A stretch of DNA of 64,000 bases from Anisus vortex (lineage: Eukaryota; Mollusca; Gastropoda; Planorbidae). A program made the position numbers and the translations under genes. The stretch spans positions 31,350,690 through 31,414,689 of the forward strand of contig OX421499.1 in the NCBI GenBank assembly GCA_949126835.1. The letters run 5' to 3'. Positions 1-10,448 of this stretch are shown here, piece after piece. Every line of letters starts with the position of its first letter. Position 1 is the first letter of the stretch. The notes beneath the pieces are model-generated. The model saw only the letters and a program-made list of their open reading frames with translations. It was not told where the DNA came from and did not search any database.

Positions 1-130
1 TGTAGTTGAACCGACGTACTATTAACCGAATTGTTGTAACAACACAAGCTTCTAGTTCTAAAAGTACCTAAGTCACATTTATGTCCAAATGAAACTACAC
101 AGTGTTTCAAATTCTCTGTTTTATCTTGAC
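1..130. other. Unannotated AT-rich sequence
   Basis: Nothing recognised. Confidence 0.5.
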
Positions 131-377
131 CAGGTGTCGGCAACCTTTTCATTATAGTGTCCCAAAGTGGGATTTCTAACATTACAGTGTCCCAAAGTGG
201 GATTTCTAACATAATAGTGTCCCAAAGTGGGATTTCTAACAGTCTTAAAGTCATACTGCTTTGGCACTCACTTTCTTGCAAAAGATACTTGAATTTCCTT
301 TTTCATAGTCTTCCGCGTGCCATTAAATTGCTTTGCGTGCCAATGTTGGCACGCGTACCGTAGGTTGCCAACCCATA
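131..377. mobile_element. hAT/Buster-type MITE with internal triplication
   Basis: The left end CAGGTGTCGGCAACC pairs with a right end GGTTGCCAACCCATA. The flanks ATCTTGAC and ATCTAGAA agree at 6 of 8 positions. A 30-bp internal segment (GTGTCCCAAAGTGGGATTTC core) is repeated three times at about 154-243. Other copies of the family are at 6389, 16674, 47033, 53399 and 58579. Confidence 0.75.
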
Positions 378-2101
378 ATCTAGAATCTAGACTGTCAATA
401 CCGCTAGTACATATATTTATGCATAAATAACATCACAACTGGTAGTATCTTTTTCAAACAACCAATTTTCAAAAATTGTCAAACAATTAGGACTAAGAGT
501 ACTTAAGTCCCATTTTCAAACTTTCATTAACAAACATTCGATTATTCGCGAACTGTGCACTTTTTAAACCAGTTTTGCGAGCGGAAAAAAAAAGGTTTAG
601 GCCTACACTATTTACAGGGCACAAAGATCATCTTTGAGAAATAGTTCCTCAGATATATTAAGGACGATTGTTGGTCACCCTTTACTGTAGTAGAACCGTT
701 ATACGATTTACTGAACCGTTGCCCAATCAATTAATGGTTTAAGACTTCCTACACAGTGTCAGGAAACGGGGTCGGAGGTTGAAACGGGGTCAGAGGTTGA
801 AACGGGGTATTGAACCACTAATCGACGTTGCGAGTTTAAACAAAACGAAAAAAAAAAACAAGGTTGGGGAATTTTAAGCTCAGCGGTTCTCACATAAATA
901 AACGATGAATCAAAGATTGTCCTCGCAATCAATCTTACAGAATCAACGGACGATGTCAGAGAAATTCTCACAATCTTTCATTAGTTTCTCCCAAAAGATA
1001 TTCGACGATGTTTAATTTAATTTCGCAATGTTTGTGTTATGTTATTTGTCTCTTGTAATTACTGGACATGGAAAACTATTTGAAGTTTACATACACAGGA
1101 CTAAGGCCTACTTAACTAAATGATTACTAATGAATTAGGACTTGCAAAACAAAATGCTCATAAGAGTAGTTGGGAGACGTAGATTTAGACCTATTAAACA
1201 ACAATAAAAAGGGATTTCTTCGTTTCAGTGCACAACGAACGAGTGCAATTTAATAATTGTTGAACTTTTTTAAGCTCCTTGGCGTATGAATATTAAAAAA
1301 AAAAACTCCCCCCCCCTCACCACATAGACCTACATTTGAATAAACAGATACTGTAGCAACCTTTTCGTACTGGTCTGGTGTTTCATGAACCATCTGTCAA
1401 TTTGAACAGAGATGTGCGAAAGCCGTGTTGTGAATTGCATTGGCTTCTGTTTCTCAGACTTGGGTAGCGTTTAACTCCCATTGAAGGGTGGCAAGATATA
1501 CCAGCAAACTTGAGCTAACGCCATTTGTTTTCTTAAATTCTAGAACTGAACATGTCTACAAACAACAAACAACGTGCGAAGGAATCAGACTGGCGTTGTT
1601 GTTAGTTTGTTTTTAAAATATTTATAAATTATTTTTAACTAGCCTAATGTATGCTACATGGGGATCATCAGTACACACATTTGAGATAATCACGCCCCCC
1701 CCCCCCCCCCCCCCCATCAGCAGTTTAGGAGAATGAAGTAACGAAAAAGATGAGTAGCCGCCCATAAGGCCTAAACCCTGCCCCCCTCTCCCTCGTTTTG
1801 AGATTGACACGAGAACGAGCTAGCACGGCCACTGTCAGCATTAGTAGTCTAAGGTGATAATGACGAATGCCGCGAATAGTGTCATGTCACACGCTGGGGT
1901 GAAATGTGTACATGTCTAGTGCGCCACTGCGTGTGTGTGTGTAGGAGTCTGCGTGTGACTTTAGTTCATTAGTTCACACGATAATGACTATCAGATGTAC
2001 AGTTTGATGGGCGGTACAAATTCTTTACCGGTACAGTTGATATTGAACCAACGCCAGCGGCTTCCTTAATGAGAGTTAATGTTTATCTAAATATATTATA
2101 T
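378..2101. other. Intergenic, no gene seen
   Basis: AT-rich. It contains an imperfect 18-bp tandem (GGGTCAGAGGTTGAAACG type) at about 769-808, a poly-A run, a C run at about 1694-1714 and a short GT repeat near 1930. No coding or transposon signature I can support. Confidence 0.5.
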
Positions 2102-2183
2102 CGTCGGATTAAATTAATCATAGAACGGTGAAGCAGCGTTCACCAGTTTCTGTAGCCAAGGCATACTAAGGGATGTGTGGCTA
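2102..2183 (-). repeat. Fragment of tRNA-derived SINE-1 (reverse)
   Basis: The core GGTGAAGCAGCGTTCACCAG matches the 3' body of SINE-1 copies at 9953, 56744 and 59760. Only the 3' portion is present; the tRNA-like head is missing. Confidence 0.65.
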
Positions 2184-5139
2184 TATAATATTATTATATA
2201 ATATTATCCGAGTGGATCTGTGTGTAAACAGCTGTGTGTGTTTGGATCTGTGTGTAAACAATCAAGTCTAAATATATCCAAATACCAAAGACTTAGTTTT
2301 TCATTTTATCAACAGAATATTATTTGAAGCTAAATTGTACCAGTTTTAGTAAGGCCTATATATTTTTTATCAAACATTTTTAATAAAATCACCACACAAT
2401 AAAAGTTATTTGTATAAATCTTGTTATTTCTCCTTAAATAGATAATTCGGTTAATACAAGGCACATAATTAGGTTTATAAAATAAAATATCATTGAATAT
2501 TTGAATATGCTGGCAATAGTTATAAACAAAACACACTTATTTACTATATTATATGAAGAAAGAATTGTAAAAGAAAGAATTGTACGAAGAAAATCAAAGT
2601 TAACTTGTGTTGTTTAAATGCATTCAATACGTGCGTTCAATAAAGATTTACCAACGCGCTACATACGCTGTAATGAAAAAAAAAAGATTTTTGGATTCGG
2701 GTTTGAGAAGGGGGGGGGGGGCTGGGCTGAAAATTTGAAAAAATGTGTTGCCATCCTCTAAACTTTAAACGTATGTGTGCCACGTTTCAACCCGATAGGA
2801 TGACGGGAAGTGTGTCAGGTCAATGAGCCATCCGGAGGTCCGATCACCAGAAACATACATAGATCTTCAAACAAACATGCATACACTTACACTGTTTTGT
2901 GGAATACATATATTTTCATACAAACATGCATACAAAGTTTTTGTGGAATTCATATAAATTATAAATTATTTAAAACATCTTAAATTTCACAAAACCCTTT
3001 TGGATGTAACTAAATAAAATCCCTTTTGGGATATACTTATTGAATTCATATTTTAACCGGACATTCATTTTCTAATTATTATTTTTTTCATGTGAATGCC
3101 TGGCCAGAAGGTGGTTGTTAAAAAAACTGCTTGAAAGCATCTTAAAACCACACAGTACACCTTGTTGTAATTTGTTTGTTTGCCAGGTTGTCAAAATGTC
3201 CCCAGTGTGTAAAGACAAACACACACACACACACATAAGCATCTCACTTGTAGATCTATAGTGTTTGGTCTAATCTGTGAGGGATTTGTCAAATGTTTAG
3301 CTTCCTTTATAACGGGGTCTTACCTTTTTTTGTTTGTTTGTTGAATAGTAAAACGAATTGTTGTATTGTTGGAAAGTTGTTTGTGACTATAGTGTTCATA
3401 GTCTATAGATTTCTCCTTCTGTCTGTCTGTGCACCTCTATCTCTTTATATGTGTATAAATATATCGCTATAGTAAATGTTTACAAAAGCCAATGCTACTT
3501 TCCCCGTTCGAGAGTTCAATTATTTTAAATAGCCTACAATAAAAAAAATTATATATATATATTATGGCAAAACCATAACATCAGAAATGGAAAAAAAATA
3601 TTTTCGCATTGTACTGGCCACGCGATACACGTGTAAGTCGTGTATGTCCAGTCAGGCTACAGAAACGAATTAAGTGGCGACCTTTGCATTACCAGGCAAT
3701 AATTGGGAAACACTTTTTTTTTAATCAACGCGCCCGCATTTTATACATAAGCTATATATTACCTATATGGATAACAAAACAAAAATAAAATTTGTAAGAC
3801 TAAGTTATTTATAAGTCCCTTTCAATTTCACTATTAGACCTAATTCAAAACTTCATAATACTAAATTTGGGAACTACAATAAAAAAATAAACTATAGCCT
3901 AAATAGCCTATAAATGCTAAAGGCAGCTAAAGTGTAAATAAAAAGAAGGTATTTATTGTTGCTTTATTTATATTTGAATATATTTGCACTCACCTGGGCA
4001 GCCAGAAATAATTGAACTAGCAGAATTATAAAATAGCGGGGCCTTGGAGCAAAAAAAAAACAAAAATTAAAAAAAAAGTTTTGCACAACTAGATCTAGTC
4101 TAACTCTACCACCGGATGGGTCACAAAATGTGAAAGATCTATCTGCCTTCTGCTAGAACGGGAATATCAAAAGCTTTCTCGTTTTCCGCCCTACTTTTGA
4201 AACAGCCGTGACGTCACCAGGGTTAGCTAGTTGACCTGGTGGCCCAGATTTCTGTCCCGTATACTGTACTAAGAAGTATTTAAATAGGAGTGCATTCAAT
4301 AATGCCGCTCTTGTTTGTTTTAGATCTGCCGGGTCCTTTGCGGTAAGCTAAGGTTTGAAATGCACACAACTGAACATTTTTTATGTGCAGAAAAGCTCTT
4401 AAATCGGGAATTAATTATTAAATTCAATCATACGATGGGTGGCCTACTTAATCAATCTATTTTTACTTTATCGACTCGATTTCAAAACCTGTTTCACGTT
4501 TTTGCACTAAACACTTACGGAGTCGCATTGAAATATTTGCCTACTGAAATAATGTCTTATCAGTGCAATGTAATTTAGTTAATTAGCCACTTTATCGGTA
4601 AATGGTCGTGCTAAATATTTATTAATACATATCTGAATTTAAAATTAGTTTATATTTGTTACTTATGGATAGATGCAGTTTGAGTTTTATACAAAATATA
4701 GTGCAGCTTTTAACTTTTTTTTTCAATATGGTGAAAACCTAGTTTTACACCGCAAGGAGGAAGTTTTACAACGAAGTACTTTAATGTAATAATTCTCTTG
4801 CATTTTTTTTCTGGCGAAAAGAAAAGGCACCAGATCTAGTCTAGGTTATATCAAGCTGTGTACTTTGAAGAACCATAAAAAGGCATAAATACAAATACAA
4901 ATGTTATGTGTAAAATAATAGGCTGTTACCGCAAGGTTAACCTTTAATTATATAAAAAAGAAACACAACCTTTTTGCACTCATGACAAACATAAATAGGC
5001 CTACAAATAAAAAATGTTACGTGTAAAATAATAGGCTAGGCTATTACCGCAAGGTTAACGTTTAATTAAAAACAAAAACCTTTTTGCACCCTTGACAGAC
5101 ATAATATGTTTTATATTCATTATTAAGCGTCTGAAGACA
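2184..5139. other. Intergenic, no gene seen
   Basis: AT-rich. A palindromic TATAATATTAT run lies near 2186-2208. The block 2700-2880 (GCCACGTTTCAACCCGATAGG) looks like a LINE 3' UTR, but this is only a resemblance. A (CA) run is at about 3220-3236. A duplicated segment (GTTACCGCAAGGTTAAC) occurs near 4925 and 5043. The possible promoter at 4208-4342 is listed separately. Confidence 0.45.
4208..4342 (+). promoter_or_regulatory. Candidate promoter and non-coding first exon
   Basis: GTGACGTCAC (4208-4217) is a perfect CRE palindrome. TATTTAAATAG (4277-4287) is TATA-like, about 60 bases downstream. A splice-donor-like GCG/GTAAGC follows at 4342/4343. The order and spacing fit a CREB-type promoter with a short first exon, but no downstream exon is recognised. 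Inference only. Confidence 0.25.
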
Positions 5140-5354
5140 GTGTAACTTGGCATTTTGAGCACTTCAACGCTCAGTCCAATTTGGGCACTGGGCTAGCGTC
5201 ATGGATCCACGTTGGCTCGGTCTAATCTCCTCAGCGGGCACACCACGTCGTATCGACGGGGAAACATCGTTGAGTTGAAACTACGAGTTTTTGTGCTTTC
5301 CACGCTGTTTACAAAAATTACTGGTAGGGTCTAGCTATATATAGGCCTATGTTT

Positions 5355-5592
5355 CATAAGGTCGATCTGTCAACACTATCGAATGCTTTCTCTTAGTCAA
5401 TAAAGTGTATGTAGCGAGGACAATTCCATTCTAGTGATTGTTCTAGGATAATGCGTAGAGTAGCAATGTGATCTGTACAAGATCTATTTTTCCTAAAGCT
5501 TGCCTGTTGGTTACGAGCATGGGGTCTACAGCTTGTTTCATCCTGTTTTTGGATTACTCTGTTAAAGACTTTTCCAGGAATGTCCACATCAT
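5355..5592 (-). pseudogene. RTE-like LINE reverse transcriptase fragment (reverse)
   Basis: On the minus strand it reads IPGKVFNRVIQ, then RNQQASFRKNRSCTDHIATL, LEQSLEWNC and YIHFID, followed after a stop by EKAFDSVD. These are RT blocks of RTE-type LINEs (QAGFRKNRSCTDQI, FIDYEKAFDS). The in-frame stop where Tyr is expected and the short length show a dead fragment. Confidence 0.8.
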
Positions 5593-5904
5593 CGGACCTT
5601 CCCATAGAATAAAAAAAATGAACAATAAAAAATATTTTTCATATTAGAGAGAGTTAGTGAGAACATTTTAACGACACCCTCGGATATTAAATCTCGTGTG
5701 CATAGGTTTTCAACTGGGGCGTTATAGCGCATATTTTCAATGAGCTTTCCCAAGGCGCCATCAACTAAAGGACCAAACCGAACGTTGAAGGTTAGACAAT
5801 AATTATTAAGACACATACTCTATCTAGTCAAAGAGCTAAAATGTACTTGTATCATAAAGATCGCATTCGTCAAATTAATTTAGATAAAGATTCGGTTATA
5901 CATT
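5593..5904. other. Intergenic, no gene seen
   Basis: Nothing recognised; short ORFs here lack family features. Confidence 0.4.
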
Positions 5905-5976
5905 TCGTGGTTAAGCGACAAAGGGTTGGACTGACATCTCAAGGTCACAAATTCAAATCTTGTAGGGTGCGTCGCT

Positions 5977-6017
<41 letters not shown>
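5905..6017 (+). repeat. tRNA-derived SINE-like unit with 40-base poly-T tail
   Basis: GTGGTTAAGCGACAAAGGG resembles a pol III A box, and GGTCACAAATTCAAATC resembles a B box about 35 bases on. A run of about 40 T (5978-6017) follows. This fits a tRNA-headed SINE fragment with an expanded tail. Confidence 0.5.
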
Positions 6018-6018
<1 letters not shown>

Positions 6019-6388
6019 AAGAAACTTTGCATTTATGCATTTTAATTGACACATATATACTGCCGATTGATCAATGATCGTATAGATCTAATTATTAATC
6101 GATAATATTCAGACAAGAGTTGTTAAGACTTTGGTTTTACATTGAAATATTTTTGAAAATGCTGTAGGCTATCATTGTTTTGACTATAGCCTTTACAGTG
6201 TCAGGGCTGTAGGCCCTATTATTTATTTTAAACAAAATTCTTGAAAGGCCTAATCATACATTTTGCCCCATGCATTCATTCCCTGGAAAATGAAAATGAA
6301 AATGTAATACATGTATTTGATCAATCAATTTTGTTAAGTTTTAACTATTGATAATTAGATAAAATAGTAGATCTTCGATAGTTTAGGG

Positions 6389-6587
6389 CAGGGGACGGCA
6401 ACCTTATTATAACAGTGTGCCAAAGTAGGATTTCAAGTTAATTCAGCGTACCAAAAGCTTAATAGTAAATCGTGATTTAGCATCTTGTAGAAGAGACTTG
6501 AATTGCCTTTGTGGGACACTCTGTGCGCCATTGGAGATTGCTCTGCGTGCCAAGTCTGGCACGCGTGCCTTAGGTTGCCGACCACTG
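6389..6587. mobile_element. hAT/Buster-type MITE
   Basis: Ends CAGGGGACGGCAACC and GGTTGCCGACCACTG. The flanks GTTTAGGG and GCTTATGG agree at 6 of 8. The interior contains the family core GTGCCAAAGTAGGATTTC and GCGTGCCAAGTCTGGCACGC. Confidence 0.82.
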
Positions 6588-7206
6588 GCTTATGGTAAAA
6601 TTGTGCAACCGCTGAGAATCACTAGCTTGCTAAGTCTCCCTTCCCTTTTCGTGCCCCATGCGAGGCGCCACATCACAGGCGACCTGATTACATTGCTCCT
6701 TTTCTTATCTTATGTTAATTATTTGCCCACCCACCCCTATCACTATATACTTCCCCCCCCCCTCCCGTGCTTACCCCTCTTCCTTCCCCAACTTCTTGCA
6801 CTATTTGCCCACCCCCACCCCACACGATCCTCTAAGTACGCCTACGCCGTAGCCACTGAGAATTGTGATCGCTACATTACAGGCCATTAGAATTAAAATA
6901 GGTTCGATGGGGATACTTTAACTACGTTGAAATTTGAAGTCCTGGCAATGCTCGACCAGGCTTGTATTCAAGCTGATACAATGTATAAGGTTATGTGGTT
7001 TTGTTGTTAGACCAAGGTCATTACTACTCCTAAATGCGAGGATTTCGATCACTGAAAACAGGGTCGTGACACTTTACATATAAAAAACAAAAAACAAACA
7101 AAAGGCAATGAATCTTCAGATCTAGGCTAGAGGCTATATGGGCCGTACATAAATGACGCCAATTGAATTAGGTCATGTTTACGTTCCCCTCCTTCCTTTC
7201 GTCTGA
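6588..7206. other. Intergenic with C-rich low-complexity MITE-like end
   Basis: A C-rich stretch at about 6720-6850 ends GCCTACGCCGTAGCCACTG. It resembles the 3' end of a CAGTGGCGTAGC-type element also seen near 50880 and 54263. No gene seen. Confidence 0.4.
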
Positions 7207-7450
7207 GGGGCACGGTAGCCGAGTGACAGCGCGTTCGACTGGTCCCGGGTTCGAATCCTGGTGCAGGCTAGGATTTTTTTTCCGGGTCTGGAGGGTGTCT
7301 CTGATGGGTACTTGACATTATTTGGGGTAGAGAAAAGTCGGCTGTGCATAGTGCTGGCCACACAATCACCTAGTATGCCGTGGCCACGGAAACTGGTGAA
7401 CGCTGCTTCACCGGCCCGAAGGATCAATTCGGTCCGATATGGTATACTTA
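7207..7450 (+). repeat. tRNA-derived SINE-1 copy
   Basis: The head GGCACGGTAGCCGAGTGACAG (A box region) is followed by GGGTTCGAATCC (B box). The body CTGGAGGGTGTC...GATGGGTAC...GTATGCCGTGGCC and tail TTCGGTCCGA follow. Compared with the 9953 copy it lacks about 11 bases before the B box and part of the body. Confidence 0.8.
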
Positions 7451-8157
7451 CCTCCCCTTGTCACAAGTGCTCACAAAAGGGCCGACCCACCTCCCACGGG
7501 CTTTTAAAAAGTCTTTTCATTTGCATTGATTTCTCTGTATTTTTTTTTTGTCGCTTCATTTTAATATTAATATTTGTGTTTGTTATTTTAAATATTGTGA
7601 TTCCCTTGGCATCCCATGGAAATGTTTTTAAATACCGTAATCTAAGTTATACCGTAGAATTTATAACATTTAACTAATGTGAACTGAAAATACAATTTCA
7701 ACTAGGCCTATTGATTACTCGATAAAATATATTATATTAGTTTAAAATAATGTACGATAAAATGTCCTTGCTACTGCCATACATTGACCCCCCCCCCCCC
7801 AAACACACGCACACCTTGCTCTATCTGCCCTCCCCGTCCTACGCCACTGATAATAAGAACTATTTTTTTAAAAAAAGGTCTCTTACAATAAACAATTAGT
7901 GTTTTAAAATTGTTATAAGACGAAATGTTCTTTGAAGTTGAACTTTTTGGATGTGACGTCACATTGTTTGAACACACCCCACCCCTCCCCCCTCGTCTAC
8001 AAAGATTGTTTGCCCCCCACCTCTCCTGGCCCCGAGTGCGTTAGTTCATTTATGAACATCCCCTTATGCTGGCTCAGTCTACTTTTTTTTTCTAGTTTGT
8101 TTTTTTAATATCAAGAGACGCAATCAATGAATACACATAAACGGAATTGTGCAGGGA
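7451..8157. other. Intergenic, no gene seen
   Basis: AT-rich, with C runs near 7788 and 7980 and TACGCCACTGA near 7840, possibly a CAGTGGCGTA-type MITE end. Nothing else recognised. Confidence 0.4.
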
Positions 8158-8259
8158 AGAGTTATTTCTCTTAGATATCTCAAAACTTGGCTACGGGGTA
8201 TATTTTTGTGTAGTGAAGAGTTATTTCTCTTAGATATCTCAAAACTTGGCTAAGGGGTA
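8158..8259. repeat. Direct repeat, about 43 bp, two copies
   Basis: AGAGTTATTTCTCTTAGATA and its continuation through AAAACTTGGCTA occurs at 8158 and again at 8217, 59 bases apart and nearly identical. Confidence 0.85.
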
Positions 8260-8268
8260 GGCTTAGGC

Positions 8269-9530
8269 CAGCGATGGCGAACCTATGGCACGCGTTCCAC
8301 AGGTGACACGCAGAGCCATTTTTTTGGGTACGCGAGCATTTACCAAAATTTTTATCTTTGTCTGAAAGAACACAAGGGATAGATATCCACAATACTGTTT
8401 ATGGAAGCTTTTTTGGCACAATATATAAAACCAGAAAAAGTTGTTTCAGTTACTAGTGACGGGGCACCTTGCATGGTGGGGGACTCATCTGGTTTCATAC
8501 AGTTAAAGAAGCAAAACACCCAGTCGTTCGGTTACACCGTATTATACACCATATAAGTCATATAAGCTCTTTGTGTCAGGGATAGCAGCAAGAAATTAGA
8601 TGATATCCTCAAAGATGTCACGAAATGGTCAATTGTGACCTTAATAGTATACAGTTTCACGCACTTCTTGATGAGGGCAAGGCGCAGTAGGCCTACAATA
8701 CACAGGTACAATAATGTCAGGTGACTGAGCAGAGGACGAGTATTGGAGAGATTTGTGGCATGCTTGAATGAAATTAGGCTGTTTATGAATCAAAAGGGGC
8801 AGGACTATCCACAGCTCACTGATATGGTCTGGCTTACCAACCTCAGTAGTTGTTTGTTTACAGATTTTACAGCACACTTCAATTAACTGAATAAAAAACT
8901 GCAAGGTTCAGGGGAAAACAGCAGAAATAATGTTTTGTGAATCAGAACATTTGAAAGAAAACTGCAGGTTTTTTTAAGAGACCTACAAAGTAGGCAGCTG
9001 AAAAATTAACAAAATTCTATATAAAATTTACCGACAATCCTACAAGCAATCAGGAAATCTTCAAGGAATTTTCTAGCATTGTAGCAGCTGCAAAGGAGAA
9101 TTCCAGTAATAGATTTGTACAGTTGCGTAAGATGTAGACAAATCTCTGTTTTCTTACTTCCCCAGATAAAGCAAAATTTGAAGAAGTTGATCTTTCCTGC
9201 TTATTGTGGTTAGATTTAGGAAAATCTGGAAATGGAGCTATTGGATTTCAAGAAAGCTCTATCTGGAAATGTGCATTCTATACTTAGGCCTATCTGCGTG
9301 AAACACTTGAGAGTGTGAAAGGAGAGTGTGAAGGGATGGCAAAGGACAGCTTAGCACAGTTGGTAGCTCGGATGATGAAATCCTTAAAGTGTGGAATTCT
9401 CTGCCAAATAATTTCAAGTCAATGAAAGCACTTGGGATTGTACTTCTTACTTTTTTTGGTCATCTTATGCTTGTGAGCATGTTTTCAACTTTAAATCGAG
9501 TGCGCTGGAGAGCTGTTGTTCTTATAAGAT
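8269..9530 (+). pseudogene. Decayed hAT (Buster/ZBED5-like) transposase element
   Basis: It starts with a family TIR (CAGCGATGGCGAACC). Broken frames show transposase remnants in the correct order: VTSDGAPCMVG (about 8446-8482), RGRVLERFVACLNEIRLF then WLTNL (about 8730-8850), and a C-terminal dimerisation-like FFGHLMLVSMFSTLNRVR (about 9449-9508). These match the DGAPAMVG, WLSRGRVL and C-terminal blocks of Buster/ZBED5-type hAT transposases. Several stops and shifts make it non-functional. The right TIR is not found; a SINE-2 follows at 9554. Confidence 0.75.
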
Positions 9531-9553
9531 CTTATGAGTTTACAGAAAAAAAA

Positions 9554-9682
9554 ATTATTACGTCCACTAGGACAAAAACTCCTGGAGGACGGCATGCAGG
9601 GATCGGTCGGCGGCAAGAGTAGAACCTGCGACCTATCGGTTGACAGTCCGGTGAACTAACCGCACAGGACCAGTCGGCCTCC
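9554..9682 (-). repeat. tRNA-derived SINE-2 copy (reverse)
   Basis: Reverse complement reads GGCCGACTGGTCCTGTGCGG, GTTAGTTCACCGG, then CGCAGGTTCTACTC (B box-like) and CCAGGAGTTTTTGTCCTAG. A second copy is at 19385 on the plus strand. Confidence 0.65.
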
Positions 9683-9869
9683 GTTGAGGCCCTATGTTCC
9701 ACGAGGAACCAAAGGAACTATATACAAGCAAGCATAAAGGGGAAGTGTAAGTTGGGGGGGGGGGGTGAGCAGACAAAATTCGAGCTTGTGATGTCTACAA
9801 TATATTATTTCATCTTAAAGGCCTGCTATCGAACAAATATATATATAGGTCTATATATATACATATATT
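9683..9869. other. Short unannotated stretch
   Basis: A G run near 9755-9766 and a TATA-rich repeat near 9838-9870. No gene. Confidence 0.4.
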
Positions 9870-10260
9870 TCTTATCTTATAGGCTTACATGGATATTATA
9901 GTTTACAGACGCTCCTTCTATAAAGGAGATTATTGCGTCCTACGCTCATGCGAGGGGGCACGGTAGCCGAGCGGCAGCGCGTTCGACTGGCGAGCCGAAG
10001 GTCCCGGGTTCAAATCCTGGTGCAGGCTAGGATCTGGAGGGTGTCCCTGAGTCTACCCAGCTCTGATGGGTACCTGACCTTAGTTTGGGTAAAGTAAAGG
10101 CGGCTGTGCATATTATAGTGCCGTGGCCACAGAAAGTGGTGAACCCTGCTTCATCGGACCTATGGATTAATTCGGTCCGACGGGTACTTTACTTTACTAA
10201 CTACGCTCATGCGTCGTCCGAGTCCTGCATTTTTTTTAGTGTTTTAATTTTAAATGTTTT
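9870..10260 (-). repeat. LINE-B 3'-end fragment (reverse), split by a SINE
   Basis: ACAGACGCTCCTTCTATAAA through CTACGCTCATGCG, interrupted by SINE-1, then continuing TCGTCCGAGTCCTGCAT and TTTTAGTGTTTTAA. It matches the copies at 11020, 20001/31614 and 34110. Confidence 0.7.
9953..10200 (+). repeat. tRNA-derived SINE-1, complete, with 13-bp target duplication
   Basis: The head has GGTAGCCGAGCGGCAG (A box) and GGGTTCAAATCC (B box). The body runs to GGTCCGACGGGTAC and a short TTTACTTTAC tail. CTACGCTCATGCG flanks both sides (9940-9952 and 10201-10213). It lies only about 150 bases from the WWOX start codon. Confidence 0.88.
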
Positions 10261-10353
10261 TTTATATTTTGTTTCGTTTTTTATTTCTCTTTTTTTTTTT
10301 TTTAAATCCAGAGAGGCAGACCCACTGAGCATGCGCATGTTTGTGTTTACAAC
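10261..10353 (+). promoter_or_regulatory. Probable WWOX promoter / 5' UTR with NRF1-like palindrome
   Basis: The space between the upstream repeats and the start codon is short. It contains CATGCGCATG (10330-10339), a perfect palindrome resembling an NRF1 half-site pair, 15 bases before the ATG. There is no TATA box near it. The T-rich run further upstream belongs to, or abuts, a LINE fragment, so the core promoter is either very compact or partly transposon-derived. This is inference from position and motif only. Confidence 0.4.
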
Positions 10354-10448
10354 ATGGCGACTCAGCTGTTTGACTCCGACAGTGAAGATGAATTACCACC
10401 GGGGTGGGAGGAGCGCGTAACAACGGAGGGAAAAGTATACTATGCAAA
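10354..10448 (+). CDS. WWOX: WWOX coding exon 1: acidic N-terminus and first part of WW1
   Basis: It encodes an N-terminal segment with the acidic stretch [12 protein letters not shown], a hallmark of WWOX, followed by the first WW strand and the paired tyrosines. The exon ends two bases into an Asn codon, and the donor is GTAAGTAAG at 10449. Starting at this ATG gives 31 full codons, close to the vertebrate exon. Confidence 0.96.

Noticed and set aside
6498..6890. 130-codon ORF
   Set aside because: It covers a hAT-type MITE and a C-rich low-complexity stretch; no family motif.
7207..7275. tRNA gene suggested by A and B boxes
   Set aside because: The text does not fold into a cloverleaf with a paired acceptor stem, and the same head recurs at 9953, 56744 and 63812 with a shared 3' body, so it is a SINE.
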